Shown piece after piece: positions 32,726 through 40,885 of a stretch of DNA of 64,000 nucleotides. The notes beneath the pieces are model-generated. The model was not told where the DNA came from. It saw only the letters and a list, made by a program, of their open reading frames with translations, and ran no database searches. This DNA comes from Streptomyces sp. NBC_01314. Its GTDB lineage: Bacteria; Actinomycetota; Actinomycetes; Streptomycetales; Streptomycetaceae. The stretch's first letter is position 1; each line of letters begins with the position of its first letter. Both the position numbers and the translations under genes were made by a program. The DNA is taken from the NCBI RefSeq assembly GCF_041435215.1, contig NZ_CP108394.1, forward strand, positions 4,030,001 through 4,094,000, written 5' to 3'.

Positions 32726-33736
32726 GTGTCGGAGCCGTACCCCTTCCCCCCAGGTCCCCGTCCCCGCCGTCGCGGCCGTCGTGTGCTGCAGTTCATGGCG
32801 GCTTTCGTCGTGCTCGCCGCGATCGGGGCGTATCTCACCGTGCAGTATCTGACCGGGGGGAACGGCACACCGCGATGCGTGGTCGTGTCCGGGGCGGACG
32901 ACGGGGCGTCGTACGAGTTCACGCCCGAGCAGGCGGCGAACGCGGCGACGATCTCGGCGGTCGGCACCTCGCGCGAGCTGCCCGAGCGGGCCGTGACGAT
33001 CGCGCTGGCGACCGCGATCCAGGAGTCCGGCCTGCGCAACATCCCGCACGGCGACCGGGACTCCCTCGGGCTCTTCCAGCAGCGGCCGTCGCAGGGCTGG
33101 GGCACCGAGCGGCAGATCCAGGACCCGGTGTACGCGGCGGGCGAGTTCTACGAGCACCTCGTCAAGGTCGACGACTACGAGCGGCTGCCGCTGACGGTCG
33201 CCGCCCAGCGGGTGCAGCGCAGCGGCTACCCGGAGGCGTACGCCAAGCACGAGCCCGACGCCACGCTGCTCGCCGCCGCGCTGACCGGGCGGTCGGCGGC
33301 CGCGCTGACGTGCGAGGGGCGCCAGGAGACGACCGGCACCGGCAGCGCCTACGCGGGCGGCCCGGACGCCGTGCGCGGCGCGCTCGCGCGGGACTTCGGG
33401 GACGACGCGTTCGAGACCGCCGCGGCGGTGGTCGGCTCCGAGGGCGCCGCCTCCGCCAAGGCGAGCCCGTCGCCGAGTCCGAGCGTCTCCCCCATCGCCG
33501 GGACCGTGACCATCCCCCTCGCGGACGCCAAGGACGCCGGGGAGATCCGGCGGCGCGGCTGGGAACTGGCGCACTGGGCCGTGGCCAACTCCTCCCGCCT
33601 GGGCGTCGAGCGCGTCACGTACGCGGGCCGGGAGTGGGTCGCCGAGGGCCGGGCCGGCGCGTGGCGCGAGGCCGAGGGCACGTCGGGCGACGCGGCGGGC
33701 TCCACCACCGAGGTCCGAATCGTCACTGGACAGTAG
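32726..33736 (+). CDS. Membrane-anchored lysozyme-like protein
   Basis: A 336-residue protein with a basic cytoplasmic start (PRPRRRGRR), one membrane helix (VLQFMAAFVVLAAIGAYLTV) and an outward-facing domain. ITIALATAIQESGLRNI-type and DSLGLFQQRPSQGWGT segments resemble the transglycosylase/lysozyme fold, with the glutamate of QESG at the catalytic position. A Ser/Pro linker (ASAKASPSPSPSVSP) leads to a second small domain. GTG follows TGGAG. Peptidoglycan cleavage is inference; some annotations call such genes heavy metal transporters, with no support here. Confidence 0.78.
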   Translation: MSEPYPFPPGPRPRRRGRRVLQFMAAFVVLAAIGAYLTVQYLTGGNGTPRCVVVSGADDGASYEFTPEQAANAATISAVGTSRELPERAVTIALATAIQESGLRNIPHGDRDSLGLFQQRPSQGWGTERQIQDPVYAAGEFYEHLVKVDDYERLPLTVAAQRVQRSGYPEAYAKHEPDATLLAAALTGRSAAALTCEGRQETTGTGSAYAGGPDAVRGALARDFGDDAFETAAAVVGSEGAASAKASPSPSPSVSPIAGTVTIPLADAKDAGEIRRRGWELAHWAVANSSRLGVERVTYAGREWVAEGRAGAWREAEGTSGDAAGSTTEVRIVTGQ

Positions 33737-34061
33737 GCCGCGAGCCTCACCCGTGCGGGGTACGCGCGGAGCACCGTGTGGACGGGGCGCGCGGGTTTTC
33801 GGCTGCTCACCCCGGCGTCGCGGAATCGCTTGGGGCCGTAGAGCCGTAAGGATTCAGCAGACTTTCGGACCGGGTGGCGTTTGTCCGACTGAATCCGCAT
33901 TTGATAATGCGACGCATTGCAAACTCTTTACGTCGGGTCGCCGCAACCTTCGGGGGCTTCGAGCGGTAGTCACTGCGTCCGAGCCCGGAACGATCCACTC
34001 CAACGCTCAACTCCCGGGCACGGTCGGACACTTCAACGTTCTCTTCCGTCAAAGGAGCACC
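33737..34061. promoter_or_regulatory. Intergenic region with promoter of the secreted-protein gene
   Basis: No gene is seen in 325 bases. The AT-richer stretch CATTTGATAATGCGACGC (about 33898-33915) and TTGCAAACTCTTTACGTC just after are the best promoter candidates for the secreted protein. The leader that follows is about 120 bases. Confidence 0.4.
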
Positions 34062-34475
34062 ATGTCCCTCCCCCTGACCCGCCGGATCGCCCGAGCCGCG
34101 CTGCTGACCGCAGCGGGAGCGGCCTCCGTGGTCGGTGCGGCCGGCTCCGCGAGTGCGGCGCCCGAACTCCCGGCCACCCCGAACCTCGGCGGCCTGACCG
34201 CCGTGGACGGGGCGAACGCCGGTAACACCGTGGACGGCGCGACGCAGAACGCCACCGGGGTCGCGAGCGACGCCGGTAGCAAGGCGGCCAAGCAGACCCT
34301 GCCGACCGTGAGCAAGACCGGCGGGAAGGCCGTCAAGACGACGACGCCCGTCGCGCAGAAGGCCGCCGGAGAGACCGCCGGCTCCGCCGGCACCGTTCTG
34401 GGCGACTCGACCAAGACGGCCACGAAGGGTGGGCTGCCCACCGGTCAGCTGCCGGTGCAAGGGCCGCTCGGCTGA
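34062..34475 (+). CDS. Small secreted Ala/Thr/Gly-rich protein (137 aa)
   Basis: A 137-residue secreted protein. The N-terminus has a Sec signal peptide (basic LTRRIARAALLTAAG, hydrophobic core and ASA cleavage site before AP). The mature part is low-complexity, rich in Ala, Thr, Gly, Lys, with degenerate TVDGA/ATGVAS/KTTTPVAQK segments and no Cys. ATG follows AAAGGAG. Similar proteins are often misnamed ATP-binding proteins; I see no nucleotide-binding motif. It is monocistronic with a strong terminator, so it may be abundantly expressed. Confidence 0.82.
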   Translation: MSLPLTRRIARAALLTAAGAASVVGAAGSASAAPELPATPNLGGLTAVDGANAGNTVDGATQNATGVASDAGSKAAKQTLPTVSKTGGKAVKTTTPVAQKAAGETAGSAGTVLGDSTKTATKGGLPTGQLPVQGPLG

Positions 34476-34487
34476 CCTTCCGTACGT

Positions 34488-34522
34488 CGAAGGGGCCCGG
34501 GGAGATTCCCCGGGCCCCTTCG
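34488..34522 (+). terminator. Strong terminator hairpin
   Basis: CGAAGGGGCCCGGGGA (34488-34503) pairs perfectly with TCCCCGGGCCCCTTCG (34507-34522) around a three-base loop and is followed by TTT. It lies just after the secreted-protein gene. Confidence 0.88.
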
Positions 34523-34568
34523 TTTCGTGTCCGTATCGTGCGGATCGCCCAAGCGGGGACAGCCGCGG

Positions 34569-35669
34569 CTAGGCCCGGGCCAGGCGCTCCACCGCTGTCG
34601 CCACCCGCTCGTCCGTCGCCGTGAGGGCCACGCGTACGTGGTGGTCACCCGCGGGGCCGTAGAAGTCGCCGGGGGCCACGAGGATGCCGAGGTCGGCGAG
34701 ATGGGCGACGGTGGTCCAGCACGATTCGCCTCGGGTGGCCCACAGGTAGAGGCTGGCTTCGCTGTGCTCGATCCGGAAGCCGTGGGAGACCAGGGCCCCG
34801 CGGAGGGCCGCACGGCGTGCCGTGTAGCGGGCACGCTGTTCGTGGACGTGGTCGTCGTCCCCGAGGGCGGCGACCACCGCGGCCTGGGTGGGGGCCGAGG
34901 TCATCATGCCGCCGTGCTTGCGGATCTGGAGGAGGGGGCCGAGGACGGCCGGATCCCCGGCGAGGAAGGCCGCGCGGTAGCCCGCCAGGTTGGAGCGCTT
35001 GGAGAGGGAGTGGACGGCGACGATGCCCTCGTACGAGCCCCCGTTGACGTCCGGGTGCAGGACCGAGACCGGGTCGGCGTCCCAGCCGAGCTCCAGGTAG
35101 CACTCGTCGGAGAAGATCAGGATGCCGTGCTCGCGGGCCCAGGCGACGATCCGGGTCAGCTCGGCCTTGGAGAGGACCTTGCCGGTGGGGTTGGACGGCG
35201 AGTTCAGCCAGAGGAGCTTGAGGCCGACCGGGTCCAGGGACGTCGGATCGTCGTAGACCTCGTGGTCGGCGCGGGCGAGTCGGGCGCCCACCTCGTACGT
35301 CGGGTAGGCCAGGCGCGGGTACGCGACGCGGTCGCCGGGGCCGAGGCCCAGCTGGGTGGGGAGCCAGGCGACGAGTTCCTTGGAGCCGACGATCGGCAGG
35401 ACGTGGTGGTGGGTGACGTCGCGGGCACCGAGGCGGCGCTCCAGCCAGCCCGTGATCGCGTCGCGCAGTTCGACGGTGCCCCAGACGGTCGGATAGCCCG
35501 GCGAGTCCGCGGCCGCGACCAGCGCTTTCTGGATCAGCTCGGGAACCGGGTCGACCGGCGTGCCGACGGAGAGGTCCACGATGCCACCGGGGTGAGCGGC
35601 GGCCGTCGCCTTGTACGGCTCCAGCTTGTCCCAGGGAAAAGTGGGGAGGCGGTCGCTGACTGCGGACAC
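34569..35669 (-). CDS. dapC: Succinyldiaminopimelate aminotransferase (DapC type)
   Basis: A 366-residue PLP-dependent fold-type I aminotransferase. It is assigned to N-succinyl-LL-diaminopimelate formation by its similarity to the actinobacterial DapC group and its position in the dapE-fdx neighbourhood. The PLP lysine is K224 in HSLSKRSNLAGYR; LLWLNSPSNPTGKV holds the conserved Asn, and ILIFSDECYLELGWD the PLP aspartate. GTG start. It is downstream of the ferredoxin gene, as in M. tuberculosis (Rv1177-Rv1178), but the terminator between them suggests separate mRNAs. Confidence 0.85.
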   Translation of the reverse strand: MSAVSDRLPTFPWDKLEPYKATAAAHPGGIVDLSVGTPVDPVPELIQKALVAAADSPGYPTVWGTVELRDAITGWLERRLGARDVTHHHVLPIVGSKELVAWLPTQLGLGPGDRVAYPRLAYPTYEVGARLARADHEVYDDPTSLDPVGLKLLWLNSPSNPTGKVLSKAELTRIVAWAREHGILIFSDECYLELGWDADPVSVLHPDVNGGSYEGIVAVHSLSKRSNLAGYRAAFLAGDPAVLGPLLQIRKHGGMMTSAPTQAAVVAALGDDDHVHEQRARYTARRAALRGALVSHGFRIEHSEASLYLWATRGESCWTTVAHLADLGILVAPGDFYGPAGDHHVRVALTATDERVATAVERLARA

Positions 35670-35712
35670 GGGATCTGGCTCACTTTCTCGTACGTTCCCT
35701 CGTACGGCGAAC

Positions 35713-35763
35713 GCCTCGGCCCCGTACGGCGATCATGGTGATCGGGCCGTACGGGACCGAGGC
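35713..35763 (-). terminator. Long hairpin terminator after the ferredoxin gene
   Basis: GCCTCGG-CCCGTACGGC at the left pairs with GCCGTACGGG-CCGAGGC at the right with one mismatch, and the inner GATCA/TGATC extends the stem. It lies 51 bases after the ferredoxin stop, between it and dapC. Confidence 0.78.
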
Positions 35764-35813
35764 GGCGCGGATGCGGGCCACAGGGGCCGTGCCCCGGGCC
35801 TGCGGCGTCGCTC

Positions 35814-36131
35814 TCAGGCCTGCGGCGGCAGTGCGGCGACGAAGGGGTGGTCACGCTCGATCAGGCCGAGCTTGCTGGCACCACCGGGCGAGCCGAGCTC
35901 GTCGAAGAACTCGACGTTCGCCTTGTAGTAGTCCTTCCACTCCTCCGGGGTGTCGTCCTCGTAGAAGATCGCCTCAACCGGGCACACCGGCTCGCAGGCA
36001 CCGCAGTCGACACATTCATCCGGGTGGATGTAGAGGGACCGCTGACCCTCGTAGATGCAGTCGACCGGGCACTCTTCGATACATGCCTTGTCCTTGACGT
36101 CGACACAAGGCTGCGCGATGACGTAGGTCAC
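35814..36131 (-). CDS. fdxA: 7Fe ferredoxin (3Fe-4S/4Fe-4S)
   Basis: A 105-residue electron-transfer protein of the FdxA/FdxC type. Cysteines at 9, 17, 21 and 25 and at 40, 43, 46 and 50 (CVDCGACEPVC) hold two iron-sulfur clusters; the N-terminal set is the 3Fe-type variant. The C-terminal part after FYEDDTPEEW is the usual helical extension. GTG follows GGAGGAAC. Redox partners such as cytochromes P450 or other oxidoreductases are not nearby. Its place next to the DapC-type gene is conserved in mycobacteria. Confidence 0.92.
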   Translation of the reverse strand: MTYVIAQPCVDVKDKACIEECPVDCIYEGQRSLYIHPDECVDCGACEPVCPVEAIFYEDDTPEEWKDYYKANVEFFDELGSPGGASKLGLIERDHPFVAALPPQA

Positions 36132-36271
36132 GCTGTCGTTCCTCCTCGATAGGGCGCCGGCGGGCCTCCTCAGGCTCCGCCGCCTGGCGCGCGGGAGCGC
36201 GGCGTCGTCGATGCCCGCACCTAGTATCTCCGTTCCTGGGCATGATCCGAACAGGAGGGGTGGACGGACCT

Positions 36272-37336
36272 GTGGAAATCTCTGCCGGTGGACGTCTCGA
36301 GATCCGTGTCTCCGCCGCTGACGTGGGCAAACGCGTGTCCGTGCGGCGCGTCGACGACGATGCCACCGAGGGTGGGAAATTCACCGACACGGTTGGTGTT
36401 CTCACATCATGGGACGACGGCGTCCTGCTGATCACCCGAAGGAACGGAGAGCGGGTACGGATCGAGGAGTCGTCGCTGGTGGCGGGGAAGACCGTCCCCG
36501 CCGCCCCCGCCCGCCGACGTGGCCCCGCCGCCTCGTTCGGGGAACTCGCGCGGGTCGCCGCGCGGGCCTGGCAGCCGGTCGAGCGGGAGCCGCTCGGTGA
36601 GTGGGAACTGCGGGCCGCGTCCGGCTTCACCCGGCGCGCCAACTCGGTGCTGCCCCTCGGCGACCCCGGAATGCCGCTGGACGAGGCCCTGACGGCCGTA
36701 CGCGGCTGGTACGCGGCCCGGGGGCTGCCCGCGTTCATACAGCTGGCCACGGGCGCCGAAGGCACCCACGAGATGCTCTGCGCCGAGGTGGCGGAGCGCG
36801 GCTGGGTCCGTGACGTCACCGCCGAGGTGTGGATCGGGGCGCTCGCGCCGGTCGCGGACCGGGAGGCGGCCGGGGTCGAGCTGTCCCGGACCGCGGACGA
36901 GGCATGGCTCGGCCGCTACCAGCGCAAGGGTCTCGGCGAGGTCGCGCTGAAGGTGCTCGGGAGCGGGCCCTCGGTGTGGTTCGCGACCGTGCCGGGGGCG
37001 GAAGGGGCGGGGCCGGCCGCCATCGGGCGGTGCGTCGTGGACGGGCGGTGGGCGGGGTTCTCGGCCGTCGAGGTCGATCCCGCCCAGCGACGGCGGGGGC
37101 TCGCCACGACCGTGATGGCGGCGTTGTCACAGCGGGCCCTGGACGAGGGTGCCTCGGCCGGCTGGCTGCAGGTGGAGACGGACAACTCGGGAGCGCGGGC
37201 GTTGTACGGGGGGATGGGCTTCGCGGCGCATCACTCGTATCACCACTATCGGGAGCCGGAACCGGAGAACGCCGGTCCCGGTGGCGGCTCCCACCCCGGC
37301 CCCGGCTCCGGCTCCGAGTCGTACGGATCGTCGTGA
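36272..37336 (+). CDS. GNAT family N-acetyltransferase with N-terminal beta domain
   Basis: About 354 residues. The first ~75 form a small beta-rich domain (LEIRVSAADVGKRVSVRR, GVLTSWDDGVLLITRRNGE), and the C-terminal ~150 a GNAT domain. VEVDPAQRRRGLATTVMAAL is the acetyl-CoA-binding motif A (RxxGxA), followed by LQVETDNSGARALYGGMGF. The substrate is unknown. The start is uncertain: GTG 36272 is 13 bases from AGGAGG; ATG 36242 and GTG 36260 are alternatives. A TAGTAT -10-like box lies near 36221. The stop overlaps the next gene. Confidence 0.82.
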   Translation: MEISAGGRLEIRVSAADVGKRVSVRRVDDDATEGGKFTDTVGVLTSWDDGVLLITRRNGERVRIEESSLVAGKTVPAAPARRRGPAASFGELARVAARAWQPVEREPLGEWELRAASGFTRRANSVLPLGDPGMPLDEALTAVRGWYAARGLPAFIQLATGAEGTHEMLCAEVAERGWVRDVTAEVWIGALAPVADREAAGVELSRTADEAWLGRYQRKGLGEVALKVLGSGPSVWFATVPGAEGAGPAAIGRCVVDGRWAGFSAVEVDPAQRRRGLATTVMAALSQRALDEGASAGWLQVETDNSGARALYGGMGFAAHHSYHHYREPEPENAGPGGGSHPGPGSGSESYGSS

Positions 37337-38205
37337 GCGGGCACCAGCCGGCGGTGCCGGCGCCTCGTCCTCCTGAGCCGGAGCGGGCCGACGAGGTGCG
37401 GCGGCGGTTCGCGCAGGCGGCGCGGGCCGAGCGGCCCGACCTGGCCCTGCTGTGTCTGCTGGTGGGGGCGGCGGGCGACGGGGCGGCGGACGAGGCGGGC
37501 CTGGACGCCGCCGAGATCGAACTCGACCGGCTGGCCGGGCTGATGCCGTACCGGCCCGGCGGGCCGCGTGCGTGGGCGGTCGCGACGGCCGAACTGCTCG
37601 GGGGTCAACACGGGTTCCGTGGTTCCGCCGCGGACTACCAGCGACTGGAGTCGTCGCTGCTGCATCAGGTGCTCGAACGGCGGCGAGGGCTGCCGATCCT
37701 GCTGTCGGTGGTGTGGATGGAGGTGGCCCGGCGGGCGGGGGCGCCCGTGTACGGCGTCGCGCTGCCGGGGCACTTCGTGGTGGGGTTCGGGCCGCAGGAG
37801 GAGCAGGTGCTCGCCGATCCGTTCGACGGGGGGCGGGTGTTGAGCGGGGACGATGCGGAGTTGTTGGTCGCGGGGGCCACGGGGGCGCCGCTGGCCCCCG
37901 GGATGCTGACTCCGGCCGATCCGCTGGACGTGATGGTGCGGATCCTCAACAACGTGCGGGCGTGGGCCGCCGCCCGGCCCGAGCGGACGGATGTCGCGTT
38001 GTGGGCGCTGGAGTTGTCGTTGGCGATGCCCTCGCATCCGGCGCGGCTGCGGTACGAGTGGGCCCGGTTGCTCGTGCAGCGGGGGGAGTATGTACGCGGT
38101 GCCACCGCGTTGGAGGAGTATGCGGAGGTGGTGGCGGGGGTGGACGCCGGGGCGGCCGAGAAGGTGCGGAGGCAGGCGGGGGCGGCTCGGGCTCTGTTGA
38201 ACTGA
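37333..38205 (+). CDS. SirB1/transglutaminase-like protein
   Basis: A 290-residue protein of the SirB1 N-terminal/transglutaminase-like superfamily. Characteristic parts are GFRGSAADYQRLESSLLHQV, RRRGLPILLSVVWMEVARR and VYGVALPGHFVVGF, followed by a TPR-like helical tail (EYVRGATALEEYAEVV). The catalytic cysteine of true transglutaminases is not obvious (serine in LLSVVW), so activity is doubtful. GTG start overlaps the upstream GNAT stop as GTGA, so the pair forms an operon. Function unknown. Confidence 0.82.
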   Translation: MSGHQPAVPAPRPPEPERADEVRRRFAQAARAERPDLALLCLLVGAAGDGAADEAGLDAAEIELDRLAGLMPYRPGGPRAWAVATAELLGGQHGFRGSAADYQRLESSLLHQVLERRRGLPILLSVVWMEVARRAGAPVYGVALPGHFVVGFGPQEEQVLADPFDGGRVLSGDDAELLVAGATGAPLAPGMLTPADPLDVMVRILNNVRAWAAARPERTDVALWALELSLAMPSHPARLRYEWARLLVQRGEYVRGATALEEYAEVVAGVDAGAAEKVRRQAGAARALLN

Positions 38206-38255
38206 GGGTGCCCGTTCGCCGTGGGAGCGATTGCGCGTCGGCGGGTGCGGGTGCG

Positions 38256-38311
38256 TTGTGGCCGGTCGCGCCCACGCGGCGGAGTCACTCGATGCCACAG
38301 CCCCGCGCCCC
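38256..38311 (-). repeat. Variant of the dispersed intergenic repeat
   Basis: GTTGTGGCCGGTCGCGCCCA then CGCGGCGGAGTCACTCGATG and CCACAGCCCCGCGCCCC resembles the inverted repeat unit with its middle replaced. It sits between the convergent transglutaminase-like and response-regulator genes. Confidence 0.5.
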
Positions 38312-38346
38312 CGGGTTCTCCCGGCTGCTCCGGGCTGCCCCGGCCG

Positions 38347-38961
38347 TCACAGCCAGCCCTTTTCCCGTGCCGTGCGGACCGCCTCTGTTCGGTTTCTCAC
38401 CGCCAGCTTGTGTATCGCCGTCGACAGGTAGTTGCGGACCGTGCCCTGGGAGAGGTGGAGGGTCTTGGCGAGTTCCGCGTTCGTGGAGCCGTCGGCCGCC
38501 GCTCGCAGGACCTCGCGCTCCCGGTCGGTCAGAGGGTTCGCGCCCCCGGCCAGGGCCGCTGCCGCGAGAGTGGGGTCGATGACCCGGTCTCCTGCCAGCA
38601 CTCTCCGTACGGCGTCCGCGAGTTGGGCGGCGGGGGCGTCCTTGACCAGGAACGCGTCGGCGCCGGCCTCCATGGCGCTGCGGAGGTAGCCGGGGCGGCC
38701 GAAGGTGGTGAGGACGACCAGTTTCACCGCCGGGAGGGCCCGGTGGACCTCGGCCGCCGCCTCGATGCCCGTCGCGCCCGGCATCTCGATGTCGAGGAGG
38801 GCCACGTCGACGGCGTGGGCGCGGGCGGCGGCCAGGACCTCGTCGCCGCGGGCCACCTGGACCACGACCTCGATGTCGTCCTCCAGGCCGAGCAGGGCGG
38901 CCAGGGCCTCGCGGACCATGGACTGGTCCTCGGCGAGCAGAACCTTGATCGTTCGGGTCAT
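38347..38961 (-). CDS. NarL/LuxR-family response regulator
   Basis: A 204-residue two-component regulator. The receiver domain has the acidic pair in LLAEDQSM, the phosphoacceptor D57 (LLDIEMPG), T85 and K107. The C-terminal LuxR-type helix-turn-helix has LTDREREVLRAAADGSTNAE and LSQGTVRNYLSTAIHKL. ATG overlaps the kinase stop as ATGA. It is the last gene of a four-gene operon with an ABC exporter and probably binds the palindrome upstream of that operon. Confidence 0.92.
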   Translation of the reverse strand: MTRTIKVLLAEDQSMVREALAALLGLEDDIEVVVQVARGDEVLAAARAHAVDVALLDIEMPGATGIEAAAEVHRALPAVKLVVLTTFGRPGYLRSAMEAGADAFLVKDAPAAQLADAVRRVLAGDRVIDPTLAAAALAGGANPLTDREREVLRAAADGSTNAELAKTLHLSQGTVRNYLSTAIHKLAVRNRTEAVRTAREKGWL

Positions 38962-40148
38962 GCGCCGGATCCTACGTCCGGGTCCAAAGGCGTGGCGGGG
39001 GCCCTGGCCACCAGGCGGAAGCCGTGCCGGGAGCGGCCCGCCTCCAGGGTTCCGCCCACCTTCTCCAACCGCTCGGCGAGACCCGCGAGACCGCTGCCGG
39101 GGGCGTCGCCGGCGGCGCCGGCCGGGCCGTCGGGGGCGCCCGTTCCGTCGTCGTCCACGGTCAGTTCGAGCATCGGGCCGTCGAGGGTCTGGCGGCGGAC
39201 GAGGTCCACCGTGCAGCGGCGGGCGCCGCTGTGCCGTACGACGTTGGTGACGGACTCGCGCAGCGCCCAGGCGAGGACGGACTCACTGTCCTCGGACGCG
39301 TCGGTGAGGGCGGAGTGGGGGTCGAGGGGCAGTTCGGGGGTGATGCCGGCCGCCGTCAACGCGTCCCGGGCGCCCGCGAGTTCCGCGCCCAGGCGGGGGC
39401 GCCGGTAGCCGGTGACGGCCTCGCGGACGTCGACCAGTGCCTGGCGGCTGACCTGTTCGATGTCGGCGACCTGCTGGGCGGCCTCCTCGGGCCGGCCGGG
39501 GAGCATCCGGCCCGCCAGCTCGCTCTTGAGCGTGATCAGGGAGAGGGAGTGGCCGAGAAGGTCGTGCAGGTCGCGGGCGAGACGCAGGCGCTCCTCGTTC
39601 GCGGCCAGCTGGGCGACCGTCGCCCTGGCCTCGCGCAGTTCCCTCGTCGTCCGGACGAGTTCGCGGACCCCGGTCATGGAGAAGCCGCCGAGGAGGGCCG
39701 GGAGGAGCAGGGGGGCGAGATAGGCCGTGCCGCCCGGTACGGCGAACGCGATGGCCGTGAGGAGGGCCGACACCGCCGGGATGGTGAAGCGGGCGAGCCG
39801 CAGCGGGAGGGCCGCGCCGGACGCGACCGACACGTAGACGAAGAGGACGAGCCACTCACGGCCGAGGCTGAGGGCGAGGATCGAGGACTGGACGGCGAGG
39901 ACGGCGAGCGCGCCGAGCACCATGCGGGTGGTGTCGCGGCGGCCGGTGCGGAAGACAAGGACGAAGTACCAGGTGACGAAGGCCACCAGGCCGATCCAGC
40001 CGAGGACGACGACACCGGCGCTGTGGCCTCCGTGCAGCAGGTCGCTGACAGGGGCACTCAGATAGGCGAGCCAGATCCCTGTCCAGAGGAACTTGATCGC
40101 CCTCTGCCTGCGGTTCTGCGGGCGCTGCCCGATACCGACGGCGCTCAC
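38958..40148 (-). CDS. DesK-type sensor histidine kinase
   Basis: A 396-residue membrane kinase of the HisKA_3 (DesK/NarX) class. The N-terminal ~160 residues contain four to six membrane helices without a large external domain, so the signal is probably within the membrane. H195 in LARDLHDLLGHSLSLI is the phosphorylated histidine. The ATPase part has WALRESVTNVVRHS (N box) and VDDDGTG with GSGLAGLAERL (G boxes). GTG start overlaps the permease stop as GTGA. Confidence 0.92.
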   Translation of the reverse strand: MSAVGIGQRPQNRRQRAIKFLWTGIWLAYLSAPVSDLLHGGHSAGVVVLGWIGLVAFVTWYFVLVFRTGRRDTTRMVLGALAVLAVQSSILALSLGREWLVLFVYVSVASGAALPLRLARFTIPAVSALLTAIAFAVPGGTAYLAPLLLPALLGGFSMTGVRELVRTTRELREARATVAQLAANEERLRLARDLHDLLGHSLSLITLKSELAGRMLPGRPEEAAQQVADIEQVSRQALVDVREAVTGYRRPRLGAELAGARDALTAAGITPELPLDPHSALTDASEDSESVLAWALRESVTNVVRHSGARRCTVDLVRRQTLDGPMLELTVDDDGTGAPDGPAGAAGDAPGSGLAGLAERLEKVGGTLEAGRSRHGFRLVARAPATPLDPDVGSGA

Positions 40149-40885
40149 GCCCTCCGCGTGTCCTTCCGGTAGAGCCAGGCCGCGCCGCCCGCGAACAGGG
40201 CGAAGTAGACGGCCAGGACGACGACGTCCTTGGTGTGCGGGGCCTGACTCTGTTCGATGGCCTGCCCCAGGGCAGCGTACGCGTGGGTGGGCACCCACTT
40301 CGCGATCTCCTGGAGCCACTCGGGGAACGTCGTGGTGGGCATCCACAGGCCGCCGAGCATCGACAGGCCGAAGTAGACGATCATCGTGATCGGCCGGACC
40401 GCGTCCCCGGTGGCGAGGTAGCCGATGGCGACGCCGAGCGCGGCGAAGACGAGGCTGCCGGCCCAGATCGCCCCGGTGAGCGCGAGCCACTGCCAGGCGT
40501 CCAGGCGCACGCCCTTCACCGCGGCGGCCACCACGAAGACGATCACGATGGACGGCAGGCTGACCACGGCCGCGCTCGCGGTCTTGGCGAAGACGTATCC
40601 GCGGCCCGGCAGAGTCGTCAGCCGCAGTTGCCGTACCCAGCCGCCCTCGCGTTCCTTGGCGATGCGCTCGCTGTTGCCCATCAGGACGGCCGTCAGGGCG
40701 CCGAAGGACGCCATCGAGACCATCATGTAGGTCGGGAGGGTCAGACCGGTGTCACCGAGCTTCTCGGTGCTGCTCGCGCTGCCCGCGATGAGCAGGAACA
40801 GCAGCGAGGGGTAGAGCACCGAGAAGAACATGGACTTGCGGTTGCGCAGGGCGCGGATGAGTTCCAGCTTGATCAGGCTGTTCAT
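40145..40885 (-). CDS. ABC-2 type exporter permease
   Basis: A 246-residue membrane permease of the ABC-2/DrrB type with six predicted helices. Examples are SMFFSVLYPSLLFLLIAGSA, ASFGALTAVLMGNSE, VVSLPSIVIVFVVAAAVKGV and VVVLAVYFALFAGGAAWLY. The N-terminus begins MNSLIKLELIRALRNRKSM, the usual cytoplasmic coupling stretch. It overlaps both the upstream ATPase gene and the downstream kinase by four bases. Substrate unknown; related systems export drugs, peptides or lipids. Confidence 0.88.
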   Translation of the reverse strand: MNSLIKLELIRALRNRKSMFFSVLYPSLLFLLIAGSASSTEKLGDTGLTLPTYMMVSMASFGALTAVLMGNSERIAKEREGGWVRQLRLTTLPGRGYVFAKTASAAVVSLPSIVIVFVVAAAVKGVRLDAWQWLALTGAIWAGSLVFAALGVAIGYLATGDAVRPITMIVYFGLSMLGGLWMPTTTFPEWLQEIAKWVPTHAYAALGQAIEQSQAPHTKDVVVLAVYFALFAGGAAWLYRKDTRRA

